From Loxodes magnus (Eukaryota > Ciliophora > Karyorelictea > Loxodida > Loxodidae), in contig CAMPDV010001191.1 of assembly GCA_946699065.1 (NCBI GenBank), positions 1 through 64,000 on the forward strand: 64,000 bases of DNA. Reading direction: 5' to 3'. The notes under the pieces are model-generated. The model was not told the DNA's origin and searched no databases. It saw only the letters and a program-made list of their open reading frames with translations. Made by a program: the position numbers and the translations under genes. Positions 1 to 14,300 of the stretch are shown here, one piece after another (within the stretch, counting starts at the first letter, position 1; each line of letters starts with the position of its first letter).

Positions 1-2533
<2,533 letters not shown>

Positions 2534-2559
2534 TATTATTACGGCTACCACGAAGGATT

Positions 2560-3465
2560 CTCTTAATTTCTTGTTCATAGTTTCTATTTTTATATGCATT
2601 ACTCAGTTATCCAAAATTTGTTTAAGTTTCTTCGGGTCTTTTATTCTTCATTGTACTTGAATTATCTTAATTTCTTACAATGTCTTAGTAAGCGATACCA
2701 AGATTAACGGTACCAACAATTTTTATATCGTTTTTCTAATTTCTATTTTAAATAAAATTTTTTCTCCAGCATCTCAATTCTTTTGCTTATGTTTGCATCA
2801 TTTTTTTTCTTAATTTTACTTTTCTTAAAGTTGTATTTTGTGCTAATCTTCTTCTATGATCATTCTTTGTGATTAAGTGAAGTTAGTTTACTACATTTCA
2901 TAAAGTTAATTTTCTGTTACTACTGGGTTTTTAATCAGTTAATTTTTGAGAATTAGCAGTTCGTTATTTTAGTCTTATATGTATTTCATTATCTCACGGA
3001 TTTTTCTCCTTGATTAAAAGATATCTCTTCATATTTTGCAATTTTTGCTTTCATTTTTTCGATTTCGCTTTGGAGTAAATTGTTATTTTTGGTTTCAGGG
3101 TTTTATTGTTCATTCGGACCAACCATTACTTTTCCCTCTGAAGACGAGCTAGATTCTCTATCCTTTCTTTGCTTTTTAGCTCCTCGTTCGTCACTTGTTT
3201 TCTTATTTTTCTTTGTTATTTCTTAGAAAGACGAATGTTCTTCTCCATTTTTTCGTTATAAAATATATTTATTTAGATTACAGTATAAACAATTTTTTGC
3301 TTATTTTTCCTGATATTTTTCTAATTCTATTTTCTTTTGCAAACTTATTTAATTCTTTTTATCTTGCTTCATTACTTGATCAATTAATTTGCATTTGTCG
3401 TTATCTATAACACTTTATTTTTTATAGCTATGTTGCATTGCTAATAAACTACAAGTTTATTGTTA
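2560..3465 (-). pseudogene. Family Q retroelement ORF1-like protein, copy Q1
   Basis: Read with TAA/TAG as Gln, the minus strand encodes a Lys/Glu-rich protein with a CLYC pair upstream. Next comes an acidic serine block SSSSSEGKVMVGP (about 3121-3160), then a probable coiled coil containing IEKMKAKIAKYEE and NQGE. The serine block and the coiled coil recur in three other places in the window (7.7-8.6, 38.3-39.4 and 62.5-62.9 kb), so this is a repeated element protein and not a unique gene. The 3' part has in-frame TGAs and is cut off at a GTGGTAGCC sequence that also occurs at 39.3 kb. From there the strand runs into the TAA tract. Function is not recognised; an ORF1-type nucleic-acid-binding or oligomerising protein of a LINE is an inference. 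Confidence 0.6.
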
Positions 3466-4640
3466 GGTTATTTTAGACTAGCTGATGACGAAGTTTTAAT
3501 AAATATTTATTTTGATTGCCAATCATATGAATTTGTTTTCTGATACTTTCTCTTAATTGAAAATTTTTTATTAATATTTTTTAATTAATTTTTATTTTTT
3601 AGTTTATCTTAAAAATATTTATTACTTTCATTCTTAGATTTATTTATCTCTACAAATACAATCATATTTTTTTATTTATAAATAATTTGAATCTTGATAT
3701 TGATATTATTTTCTCCATTTCATTTATTGAACTTTTAGTTTTAAATTGCCTTTTAGAGATAAATAGATTTTTTTTAATCAAAATAGCAAATAGAAAGCTA
3801 GTAAAAAAAAGTAAATTTTTAGAAAATGCAAAAATGATCTCTATTATAAGTTAAATTAATTATCATAAAAAAACAAAAAGTTATTAATGCTTCTTTGCAT
3901 AAAATATAAGCACATGTGTAAATTATAAAAAAAGGAAAAAAGCAAGAAAAAATTAGAGATATAATAAAATTACAAAATTTAACATTCAGAAAACGAATTT
4001 CGATTTAATTATTAACATAAGTGCATACAATAATTATAAGGAAAAAATGAATTGATTTTTAATTTCATTTACAATTTAGTAAAAATTACATAAAATTTCA
4101 TAGAAAATTTAAATAAAAGTATAGAAAAATAATTTGAAAAATATATAAAAATTTATCAACTCTTATGTACATTATTCTATCATTTATTATTTAAATTTTT
4201 TAAATAGTTTATAAATAATCCTAATTTTTATGCTTTTATTTTTAGCTAATTAATTTTTCCTTATTTTATTTAGATTTCAACCATTTTGTCATTTTTTAAA
4301 ATTTTAATTTTAATTGAGTTTTTAGATTATTTAAAATTATATACTTTTAAGAATTTAATATAAATATCTTATCTTTTATCTGCATTATTTTTTATTTATT
4401 TATAATTTTTTTATTTTATAATTTTTAATAATATAGTTTTATATCTTTTTAATTCTCTTTAAAAATACCAGAAAAAGTAAGACATTAATCATAATTCGGT
4501 AATAGAATTAGGATAAGGAACATTTTAAGTTAAGTAACGTTCATGAAAATTCAGTCTTCAGTATCAATAAAGTTTCCTTCTGATACGTAAAGTATATTTT
4601 ATATAGACAGGTATATATGAAAATGTGTCTTCTACATAAT
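3466..4640. other. AT-rich DNA, no gene seen
   Basis: More than 80 percent A+T with homopolymer runs and no conserved motif or match to other repeats in the window that I could see. Confidence 0.6.
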
Positions 4641-5160
4641 TAGATTACTGACTCCTACTCAGTTTCAGATAATATTTATGGAAAAGTTACTAATATAGAG
4701 CTTGAACAACAAAGGAGGGAAGTTTTGAATTAACTTGATATTTACAATATTAAAGGGAAAGGAACCATTAGGTCTAATTATACTCAACAAATAAAAAATA
4801 ATGACGGGAAAAGAAGATTCCTGATAAAGTTGGATGATAAGATATTAATATATATTTTATCCTTAGTTTCTCAACTGGGTTATTCACATGTTTATTGTCT
4901 TATATTAAGACACTATAAAGAACTAGAGCGCACGTTTGAGAGGTTGAGAAATACGAGCTCATACTGTACAGCGATGTCGTCCATATCAATTAACTGTACA
5001 ATTGATTGAACTGCCTACTTATATAGGCTTTTTGAAGATTTTCTTTTGTACAAACTCGTTCTTTCCCACATCTTTTTTTCGACCCAGCTCCACATTTTAG
5101 TATATGTTGATTTATTGAGTGTTTTCTCTTTAAAAGAAAGAGCTTTTGGCTATAATCGAA
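4640..5160 (+). other. Possible coding island, unidentified
   Basis: This stretch is clearly less AT-rich than its flanks and has non-repetitive codon-like texture. Two plus-strand frames give protein-like text. One, around MTGKRRFLIKLDDKILIYI, has a single TGA; another uses several TGAs as Trp (for example NWLNCLLIQ). Only one can be real, and no second copy exists in the window to decide. It may be a relic of a retroelement ORF1 or a unique gene. I assign no function. Confidence 0.25.
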
Positions 5161-5399
5161 CATAAGTGAATTTTAAATGTAATTAGTGTAAATAAGTAAA
5201 ATTGTCTTTTATTACACTGGCATAAGAATAGTAGATTTGGTAGAAATTATCAAATCGAAAGGAAATTAGTATAATTAACCCATCCAATAGTAAATCATAC
5301 GTCAAATCAGGAAAATAAAAGTTTCTTTAAAATATTCTCTTATCCGGAGTAACAATGAATCTCCCGGATTTCCTAGTTTAAAATCAGTTCAACTATAAG

Positions 5400-6016
5400 T
5401 TTCTCTCTGTATTTGATTAGCTATTTTTCCATATTTTTTCATCGCTTTTTATTCATTCTTCATTTTTTTCTCTTGCATTTTGATCTTTGCTTAATTTTTT
5501 CTTGCTTCATAAAGTCTAGTTTGGTTTATTTTTTCATTAATAATAGATTTTGATCAAACTCTTACATCTTAGCTTCATACTACTCTTTGGAAATATTTAT
5601 AGATATATACTATTTAATTCCGTAGCAAGAAAGTTGATGTCATATTGGATTTGATCAAATTCTTTTTCCATTTCTAAATATTTGAATAATCATTTTTTAC
5701 GCCTTTTTCTATTTCAATGATTTTTCTTTTGCTTAATCATTCCAGTCGTCGTTTGTAGTGGATTTTCTTACTATGTCCTTCCTTCTTTTCGCTTTTTCAG
5801 AAATATTTTAGTTTAAGTTGTCGAAAGATATTAATTTTTTTCTTTCTGTTTTGGAAGAATAGCTGAAAAAGTTGCTTGGGTAATTTATTTTATTTTATTT
5901 TATTTTTCCTTTTTAGTATAATTAAAAAGATGGGCCTTGTTAAAGATAAGAAGTATTTTGAATAAGAGATATTTTTGGTTTTCTCTCCTGGTATGAGCAG
6001 GTGAAAAACCCATCTA
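5400..6016 (-). mobile_element. LINE 5' end with ORF1 start (fragment)
   Basis: The minus strand from about 6016 begins with a GATGGGTTTTTCACC block. It resembles the 5' termini of other elements here (GAAGGGTTTTTATGCCACC at 45.17 kb, GGCTTCTACACCACC at 50.88 kb). A Lys/Glu-rich coding texture follows, for example a stretch starting MEKEFDQIQYD near 5670, typical of the coiled-coil part of ORF1. A short (TTTTA)n run near 5884-5925 interrupts it. No catalytic domain is present, so this is a 5' fragment or a gag-only copy. Confidence 0.4.
5884..5925. repeat. (TTTTA)n microsatellite
   Basis: Seven or so tandem TTTTA units, directly visible, lying inside the LINE 5' fragment. Confidence 0.8.
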
Positions 6017-7715
6017 AAAATAGGTCATTTTACTTATAAATAGTAGTTAAACATTAACTATTCCTTTATCCTAATAAATAAATTTTTATACCTTTTAATA
6101 TAATTTAAATTCTATATTATTTTTAATTTTAATTTTATTCATTCACTTAAAATTATAATAAATATTAAAAAATAATTGCTGATTAAGTAGTGCCTCTTAT
6201 CATATCAATTAAAGAATCTCAAGTTCATTTTTTCTTATACCTAAATTGACATATTTCAGAGATTTTAAGATACCATTTAGATTTTTTTCATCTTCTTGCA
6301 ATGAAAATTTATAAAGAAATTGCTTCAAATTTTTATCTCACTATTTGAGATTTTGTCCTTATTTTTGGTAAAATATAATTCTTATACAACATCGTTCAAT
6401 ATTATTTACACTAGCCAAAATTAAATTTTTTTTAAAGTTTTTTAATTAAATTAAATTAAATTAAATTAAAATTTATTTAATATCATTTTTTTAAAGTCAT
6501 TCATACTGATTTTCCTCTACATTTTTATTTTTTCCTTAAACTTAAATTTAGTTTAGTAGATTTTTATCTATACATTGATAAGATTTATATTTTTAGTGTC
6601 ATTTTTTTCTTTATTTACTTAATTTCCAAAATTTTAAAAGTTTTTTGATTATTATTTTTAAAATTGCTTTGTCTAATCTTTAATATACTATGCTCTAATT
6701 AAAATCCATTTATTAGAACTAATACATTTTCATTTATTATTTATAAGTAAGTAATTTTAGACAAATTTTTATTATTATTGGATGTTAAGATTTAGATTTT
6801 CATTATTTATATTTTTCACCAAGGTTTAAATAAAATTTGCATTAGATTTATTTACTTTTCTAATTAAAAAAGTATTACTTTAGTATAAGCTCCTTTATTT
6901 TTTGCTTTCTTAAAATTCTCACTTATAAAAATTTACTTAAAAGAAAATAAAATTAAGTTCTTTGAACAAAAAGTAAGAATTTTTTATCTAAATAGTTTAC
7001 TTCTATTATATTACTTGCTTTACTGTTTTAAAGATAAATTAATATTATAAAGCAATGAAAAATTTATTTCATGGAAATATTTTATTTAAGCATTAATAAA
7101 AAATTATTTTAATCTAATATCTCTTTAAATAAAATTAAAAATTTCTCCATAAAATACTTTTTTAGAATTTGATAAATGTATATAATTAGAAATAGTATTA
7201 ATCACATTTTACTTTTTATTATTTAAAATCTATATTTTCATTAATTCAAATTAAGCAAAAAGTAAAATCTAATAGAAATTTAAATTAACGCTTTTAAATA
7301 AAGAAAATCTAAATCCTTCTATAATATTTATTCTTTTAAATATCTTATTAAATAAAAAATGGAAAACAAACATCTTTCTTTAATTATAAGGAAAACATAA
7401 TCACTAATTTTCTCGAAAATAGAAAGCTTCACTTAAAGCAGAAAAAATTGAAAGAAAAATTGAAAAAATAATGGAAAGACCTACATTAAATTTAGGGTTT
7501 TAGAACCTTTTACTAGATAATATTAATTCAGATTAAGAAACATTTAGAATTAACTTTAGAAAAAATTAAAGAAATAAAAAAATTGCTATACAAAATACCA
7601 CTTAAGATGCTCTGTAAACAAAAAATGAAATCGACGAAATAATAAAAAACTCAAATAATATAACAAATAGTATAAAACAAAAATTTTATAACAATTGTAA
7701 AAGATAGATTAACCA
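6017..7715. other. AT-rich DNA, no gene seen
   Basis: Long AT-rich stretch with a short (TTAAA)n tract near 6440-6465 and no recognisable motif. Confidence 0.6.
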
Positions 7716-7719
7716 TTTT

Positions 7720-8570
7720 TAATAATAATAATAATGAACTTAAAATTTAAAAATTTTGCAATTTCTGGGATCTCGACCAGATTCTTGCTGCCCTTTTTAA
7801 ATGTGGATGGATACCACAATCAAGTTTTTTACGTGGGAGGTAAGCACTAAAAATCTTCCGAATTTCCAGCAAATATTTTTCTTTTGCAGGCTCCGGTTTC
7901 AGAAATTCATAGCTTATTAAGAGTCTTTCACGTTCTTATTTGTTCTTTTATTTATATTTATTTCCAGCAAACACAATGTTTTAGCAAATGACGATTTTAC
8001 TTGCAAAACCAACATTGTTTAGTTTATCTTTTCTAATTAATTTTATAAATACTTTTTTTTTCTAGTTAATCAATTCTTTTTATTAGATTCAAATCGATAT
8101 TTTCATTGTTCTGTTTTTCTTGAGAATTTGTTTGAGTACAATCTTTTTCTATAATCATTTCTTGGTTTTGTTTAAGATTCGTTTAAGACTGCAAGTATAA
8201 TTGCTATTCCGCGACTAAATTGTTCTAGATTAACCAACGTCTAATTATAAGCAATTCATTATTTTGATTTTCTATAAAATTCATTAATTCTCTTATTTTT
8301 CTCCTTGATTATAAATTGTTTGTTGATACCCTTAGATTGTCATTTTAATTTAATCGAGCTATAGAAAGAGTTCTAATTTCTTTTCAGGCTCATTTGGATT
8401 CTTTTGAATTGTTCCGATCATAGTTTTTCCTTCTGATGAGGAACTTGATTTCTCTTCTAGTTGTTGTTGTTTCATAAATGTTTCATTACCTTCCTTTTTG
8501 CGTTTCTTATTTATTTTTTGGAAAGGCGAATAGATTATTCTATTTTTTTAGCTAATTATTAAGCATTTTT
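7720..8570 (-). pseudogene. Family Q retroelement protein, copy Q2, with ATT tail
   Basis: The minus strand encodes SSSSSEGKTMIGTIQ (about 8428-8460), then NQGE and, after a one-base frameshift, RELMNFIENQNNELLI and WLIQNNLVAEQQLY. The last part aligns residue for residue with copy Q3 at 38.7-38.95 kb. In the EQQLY motif, this copy writes the two glutamines TAG then CAA, and Q3 writes them CAA then TAG, so TAG must be Gln. The 3' end carries a GTGGTATCCATCCAC hairpin (about 7820) also found in Q3, and then an ATT repeat at about 7721-7735 that looks like the element's tail. The frameshift makes it a probable dead copy. Confidence 0.65.
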
Positions 8571-9700
8571 ATTAATGGTTAAAAGATTAATCTAAGATTA
8601 ATTAAAATATATTTTAGATTTAGATGTCATGAATCTTTTAAATCTTTAAAATTAAAACTTAAATTCATAGGATATATTAGATTTAAAAATAATGAATCCT
8701 CAGTATTCAAGTTAGATTTAATCAAATTTTTTATAATAGAAAATAATAAAAAAATAGTAAGAGCAAATATTTAATTAATTTAATTTAAATAAAAACTAAA
8801 CTTTTACTTAATTCAATAAGATTAATAACTAAACAAAGAAATATTAACTGAAATTCATTAAATTAACTAATAATTCAAACAGAATAGTTTAGAAGTAATA
8901 TATCTGTTTAAACTAATTTACTTTATGATCAAATATTTACCTTAAAAGACTTAAATTTTCTTGAGGAATAAACATTTTATAAAATTAGTAAAGAATAGAT
9001 TTGATCTTGTTGTAAATATAGTAATAGTTATAGATTTAAGAAATAAATTTTTAAAAATAAGTTAAAAATTGAGCTTAATGTAGCTTTTAGCAAAATATCA
9101 TTATATTAATTGTATATCTAATCATAAGATGTTTAGTGTTATGAATTAAAAAATAAACTTTTAGAATTTTTAAACAAGATTAGGAAGAATAATTTAAACA
9201 GAAAAACCAATTAATCTATGTATATTAGATAGAGATATAATAGCATAAAAATGATATTGAGAACTTATTCATTTAAAAAGGAAATTGATTTAAAATATAG
9301 TTTAATTCTATATCAACTAATTAAGAAATTATTTCAAATAATATACTGATAACCAAACTCAAACTCTTTAAAAAGTGCATATAAAATTATAATAAAATGA
9401 TTAATAAATATAAATTGATCAGAATAATAAGAAAATGTGAGAAAATTATAGTTAAACTATTGCAAATTAATAATTTAACAAATAGATTTAAACATCAAAA
9501 AAGATTGTGTATAATAGTAAAGCAATGACTAATATATCGGAATAGCTAATAAATCATTTTTTTAGGAATTATAATAATTGAAGTAAAATAACTTGTAATA
9601 ATAATAGGTTTATAATACTTTGAATGCTAAATATATTTAACTAATTAAGGAATATGACTATTAGAATGAACTAAAGTTAAATATCTATGCTGAATTATAA
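8571..9700. other. AT-rich DNA, no gene seen
   Basis: No conserved motif or repeat partner detected. The sequence alternates A-rich and T-rich patches. Confidence 0.55.
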
Positions 9701-10520
9701 GAGCTTTAAAAAATGGGATGTAATCTTAGACTTAGTAATTTTAAAAAGTATTAAAATAAAATATCACAACACAAAACCACTAATTTTAATGAATTATTGG
9801 GAGAGAACTCAAATTTAACTTTAGATACTCCTAATTTTATAGCAAAAAATGATTAATCTCCACATATAGATTACTAATCAGTAGATTTAATAAAATTTGG
9901 TAAGAGAAATTGGAGAGACGCTCATTTAAACTAAGAGAAACTAAATCTTAAATATCTTAATCTATTATTTATTTTGATATTTAGGAGTTATAAAAAGATA
10001 TAACTTTTTAAATGGAAAATTTGCTTAATTTTTAAGATCAAAAAAGTGATATAATTAAAAACTCTTTACTACTATTAAAATAGATTTGCTACTTATCTGT
10101 GATGGAGTTTCAATTCCTATATAAATAGACAAAAGTCTACTTAATAGCATGTTGCCTTAACTTTACAATTATAATTTGATACAGAAATTTAATATTTTAG
10201 GCACCAAAATTACTACAGACTTAATAAGCAATAATTAAAAGTTCCTTTTGCATCTATGGCCCAGGTCTTAAAGGTGAAGCTAAATTGAACTAATTAAAAC
10301 TAGGTCATTGTAATATGAATTAAATTTAGACAAAATAATTAAGTATTTAATAATTTACTAAACGATAAGAAATTTATATATTTTCTATTAATGAAACTTG
10401 ATAGCATTAAAACTTTATTCCTATTTAGATTTGTGGATGTAGAACTTATTTAAAAAACTGTAAAGAGCTGGTAGTGCTTATTTTATTATTAAAGAAGAAC
10501 TTGATTCGAAATGAATAGAA
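9700..10520 (+). other. Possible degenerate LINE ORF1 or APE N-terminus
   Basis: This A-rich plus-strand region leads directly into the APE endonuclease fragment that follows, so it is probably the upstream part of the same LINE. I found no zinc knuckle or RRM motif in it. Confidence 0.3.
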
Positions 10521-10529
10521 TTGGATTTT

Positions 10530-11480
10530 GGTGAATAAAATAATATTTTCTACTGCTAAAAGTGAATAGCATATATTTTGCTACATGCTATATGTTATAT
10601 GCCAACAGATGAAAAATCTTTAACAAAAAAAGATTAATCCTACTCAAATCTAGAATTAATACTTACAAAAGTTGGAAATCAAACAATTATGCTAACAAGT
10701 GATTTCAATGTTATTTTACATGGAAATGATAGCCTTAATTAATAAAAAAACACTTTTGACAATGCTTAAAGACCGCTAAAATTAATTGAAGATTATAATA
10801 TGTAAATACTAAAGATTAAAATTAGAATATTTCTAAAAATCGTGCTAATAATAAAATAATTTGCAATGATTATGTTATAATCAATTATTATATTAGCATT
10901 AACTAGATTTCTGAATTCAAAGTTATATAATGCAGTGGAATTGATACAGATCATTTTCCGATATCACTTAATTTACATATCTAAAATATTAGCAATAGTA
11001 TTCCGATACTTGCTCTCAGAGATGATTTATAGATTAGTAAACTCTAAAATTTAGAAGTAAAATCTGATTACAAAGCTCAATTTGATGGATGTCAATAATT
11101 TTTTACGTGAATAATGAAAATGATATAGATGAACAATAAAACTAAATTAAGCATATTTTAATATATAAAGTAGGTATTGTTCTAGGATAAGTTCGTTTAA
11201 ATAATAATTAAAAAATTACCACCAAGTTTAACTTAAAGTTTTAATGTTGCGAAATAAACATAAAAAGCTTATTGATAGGCCTTAGAATATTAAGAAAAAC
11301 AAATAAAATAATAATAAAATTATTTTAAGAAAAAATTAAATACATCATAGATATAAAAGAAATTACTGGTAATTCAAATAAAATAAGCTATAAATAATAG
11401 AGAAGAAATTAACAAAACTCCACCTAAAATTTTTAAATAAACAAGAAAAATTTTAAATCCAAAGAAGCTCAACAACATTT
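10530..11480 (+). pseudogene. LINE ORF2 fragment: APE-type endonuclease
   Basis: Read with TAA/TAG as Gln, this plus-strand frame carries the middle and C-terminal signatures of an APE endonuclease. A hydrophobic strand leads to MPTDE; TSDFNVIL follows (10695-10718), corresponding to the catalytic GDFN motif with Ser for Gly; GIDTDHFPISL follows (about 10937-10969), corresponding to the terminal SDH motif. A Gln/Lys-rich linker follows to about 11480. The reverse transcriptase domain is missing, because the element stops where a minus-strand LINE fragment begins at about 11.58 kb. The enzyme class nicks the target to prime reverse transcription of non-LTR retrotransposons; this copy is dead. 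Confidence 0.7.
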
Positions 11481-11579
11481 ATTTAGATTCGGAAAGATTT
11501 AATTTTATAAACACAAGGACACTATTAGGAAGAATTAAAAGCCCGCAAATTAAATTTAAATTTTAAACTAAAAGAGTTT

Positions 11580-12075
11580 TTGATATCTATAACTGCAAGA
11601 ATTGGTTCCTTCAATTATAGACATTATTAAATGTTTTTAATATTTTTAATATTTTTAATTATAATATTGATCTCATAAATTTTTAATTACTCTTGTTATA
11701 ATATTATCTTTTATTTCTTCCTTTTTTGCTTTTTCCATCTAATAATTCTAACCTTCTTGACATAAATTTCTTGTGAAATATTTTTATTTATAAATCTATT
11801 ATCCCAAATAAGACTTCGAAAAGGAGTTTATAATTCCTTAGTCATATAATATAAGGCGTCTTAATTCATGATTCCCAATATTTAGGATAGTAAATCTCTT
11901 ATATTAGACGAGTATATACATTTAAAAATGTGCTCGAATTTATCATATTCTCCATATATTCAGTAGGGATTATCAATAGGATAATGAAGATCTAAGAGAT
12001 CTTTTCTAAAATTATAGGATTTGGTTCTAATTTTATATATACTGATAATTTCTTTTCTAAATTATTTGTTTAATT
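11580..12075 (-). pseudogene. LINE ORF2 C-terminal fragment
   Basis: The minus strand gives a continuous protein-like frame including KIRTKSYNFRKDLLDLHYP and GEYDKFEHIFKC, followed by a basic tail. A Cys/Glu/His/Cys arrangement of this kind is usual at the C-terminus of LINE ORF2 proteins. It is homologous to 32.46-33.05 kb, where the corresponding text is ICGEQDKFEQIFKC. A TGA precedes the I in both copies. The fragment abuts the start of the long repeat unit at 12.08 kb. Confidence 0.55.
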
Positions 12076-13089
12076 TCGTATTAAGGCTAGAGAAAACAAC
12101 GCAGACTATTCTTTTATGAAGAATTTATTATGCGATCGAAGGTAAACTATATAAAAATTCATTTAAAGCACGAAATTTCTATAAATAAAATTAGACACAA
12201 GCAAAAACATATGAAAAATTACCACTTGAAGAGTAATCGGACTAAATAGTGATATCATTAAAGACAAAGAAGAGCAAGAAAAATAATAAGCTATCAAGTA
12301 AATCCTTCAAGAATTAATAATTCCTGAAAAAAGAAAAATATTTTAAATTCCTTGATATTAATTTTAGAGTGTTTAAATGATTGATATATAAAAGTACTAT
12401 AATCAATTATTGATTTTGATATTTTTATCTAGTTAAAAAGTTATTTGGACTTAATAATTAAAAAAATAATTGCTTAATGAACTATTTATTAAAATTGTTA
12501 CTTTTACAACATATTTATTCATCAAAACTAAAAAAAAACTATAAATTAAAATAATAAATTGATTAAAAACAGTAAGTCTATTATAAAAGAATTGTCATTT
12601 CTTGAAATTATTATTTTCTTCTTATATATTCAAATATCTTTAAGCTAAAGCTATAGAATATTTAACCTAATCTTATCAGTTTTTTTTAAATAAATTATCT
12701 TTTATTATCTTTTTTATTTAAATTAGTAGTTTTTTCACTAAATACCATTCTAAAATATAAAAGGGACATCTCTTCTTGGTCTTATATATTTTACCTATTT
12801 TTGAGCTCCATAAAGATTATTTTAATTGGAATCGTTTAGTTAACTTATTAGAATTTATGTTTTTGTGCCTATTATTAATGAGCCATCTAATTTTTATCAT
12901 TTTTATCAATCTTTATCTTCTTAGTTCATTTAATAGTTTCTTTTTATTTTAATGAATTACTAACATAAATCGTTGTCTATTTCTTCTAAAGAAAAGCTAG
13001 ATAAAATCATTTTATATTCAAATTTGTAAATTTGCTTTTGAGTATGTAAAACGTCATTATATAAATAATTTAAATAGTTAGAACAATCC

Positions 13090-13350
13090 TCTAAATGAGA
13101 TTAACTTAAACTCTCATACAAACAAGTAACGACGAACTGAGCGAGAAACTGGATAGAAGCCAAGAAGAAAGAACTAAAGTCATCAAGTAACACTAGGAGA
13201 AAGACGCCGGATGATGGTCTCTTGGGACATAATTTCAGCCATATCCTATTAGAAGACAGGATTTTCAAGGAAGTGATAGCACTGGAATAGCCAAAATGAG
13301 AAATATTTACAAATTTAAAAACTTAATTTAAAGAACTGCTCACTAATTAA
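13090..13350 (+). repeat. SINE-like repeat S3, copy a
   Basis: Contains the S3 body: GCCAAGAAGAAAGAACT, then AAAGTCATCAAGTAACACTA, then a GATGATGG block. The same body is found on the minus strand at 36.0-36.2 and 26.3-26.57 kb, and in copy II at 54.67 kb. Here it is fused upstream of the gag-bearing element G. A degenerate version of the shared terminal hairpin (AAAGAACTGCTCACTAATT) closes it. Confidence 0.6.
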
Positions 13351-13359
13351 AAAAAAGAT

Positions 13360-14300
13360 GTTAGGATTCTTCGCGGTTCCAAAAAGGCAGGAGTTAACGA
13401 CACCTAGAAAGGCAAGGACTAGAAAAAAGGTAGCAAAAAGATCACCCACCAGAATGAGTCTCCCACCTCTGAAGAATAGTCTAAGAGATAGGTTAAAAAT
13501 ATAATTCGATCGGAAGTCTCAAATCTCACCACATAAATAAGTTACAATTCATTGATTAAAGTGGTACTGGACCTCCAGGAAGAGGTCAAATGTTGAAGAA
13601 AAACAGTAAGAAGTTAATGGAAAAACTTGGATTTGTAGAGGAAATAGAAGCGAGGCTCATTACCTAAGAAAGAGAACTTATCGCATTTTGAAATATTTCA
13701 CAAGACCAGAACAATTAATTATAACACTAACAATAGAAGCAGAAAGAACTAGTCAACAAAATAGAAAAATAGAAAAATAGAAGAAAATCAGCAAAAATTG
13801 ATGGGTTAAATGGACCTGAAAGAATAAGAAAATAACTCAATGAAAATTAAAGGGTAAATGAACTAAGATTTAAGCCGATATGAGAATCAAAAAGATTCAA
13901 TTATTGTGATTCTCGAACACATTTATGGAAAGGATGCTAGAAATTTCAAAATTTTAAATAAGAATACTGAAACTACTAGAAGAGGTTGAAGAATAGAAAG
14001 AAGATACAACAACTAAAACTAAAAAGAGAAAGATTATATTGCAATAAATTTGAAAAAATATACAAGATAAAAGATCCAATTATTATCTAGGCGAATGGAT
14101 ACCTCAGTTACAGTATACATAGCAAGGAGAAGAGTTGTAGAAGCTTTTAAATTTTTATATTTAGCCTCTAGAGCAATCTAGAGGTTAGTGGGAAAGAAGT
14201 TGAAATACCTCCAAGAACGTAAACATTTGATTTCGTATTTTTATTTATAAAGGACTGTGCACCAACGAGGTTTTAGGCGCTATATAATCCAATTTATTTA
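13360..14300 (+). pseudogene. Element G gag-like ORF, copy I
   Basis: Plus-strand gag-like frame. It has an N-terminal basic part, then LIKVVLDLQEE, then a coiled-coil stretch ending in TQERELIAF[TGA]NIS (TGA at 13689-13691), then a CCHC zinc knuckle at 13896-13937. In this copy the first knuckle Cys is Phe (TTC), and there is a frameshift near 13592, so it is probably dead. Copy II at 55.46 kb keeps all four ligands. The element ends in the hairpin near 14250-14290. A third copy of the surrounding repeat (37.05-37.09 kb) lacks S3 plus G entirely, which shows that this block is an insertion. Confidence 0.65.
14245..14295 (+). repeat. Shared LINE/SINE 3'-terminal hairpin
   Basis: GTGCACCAACGAGGTTTTAGGCGC followed by TATATAATCCAATTTATTT. 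Same core (GYRCACCAAYGAG, then a GC-rich partner, then CTATAATNNATTTATT) as the ends at 18.54, 27.17, 40.58 and 55.85 kb. Confidence 0.6.
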
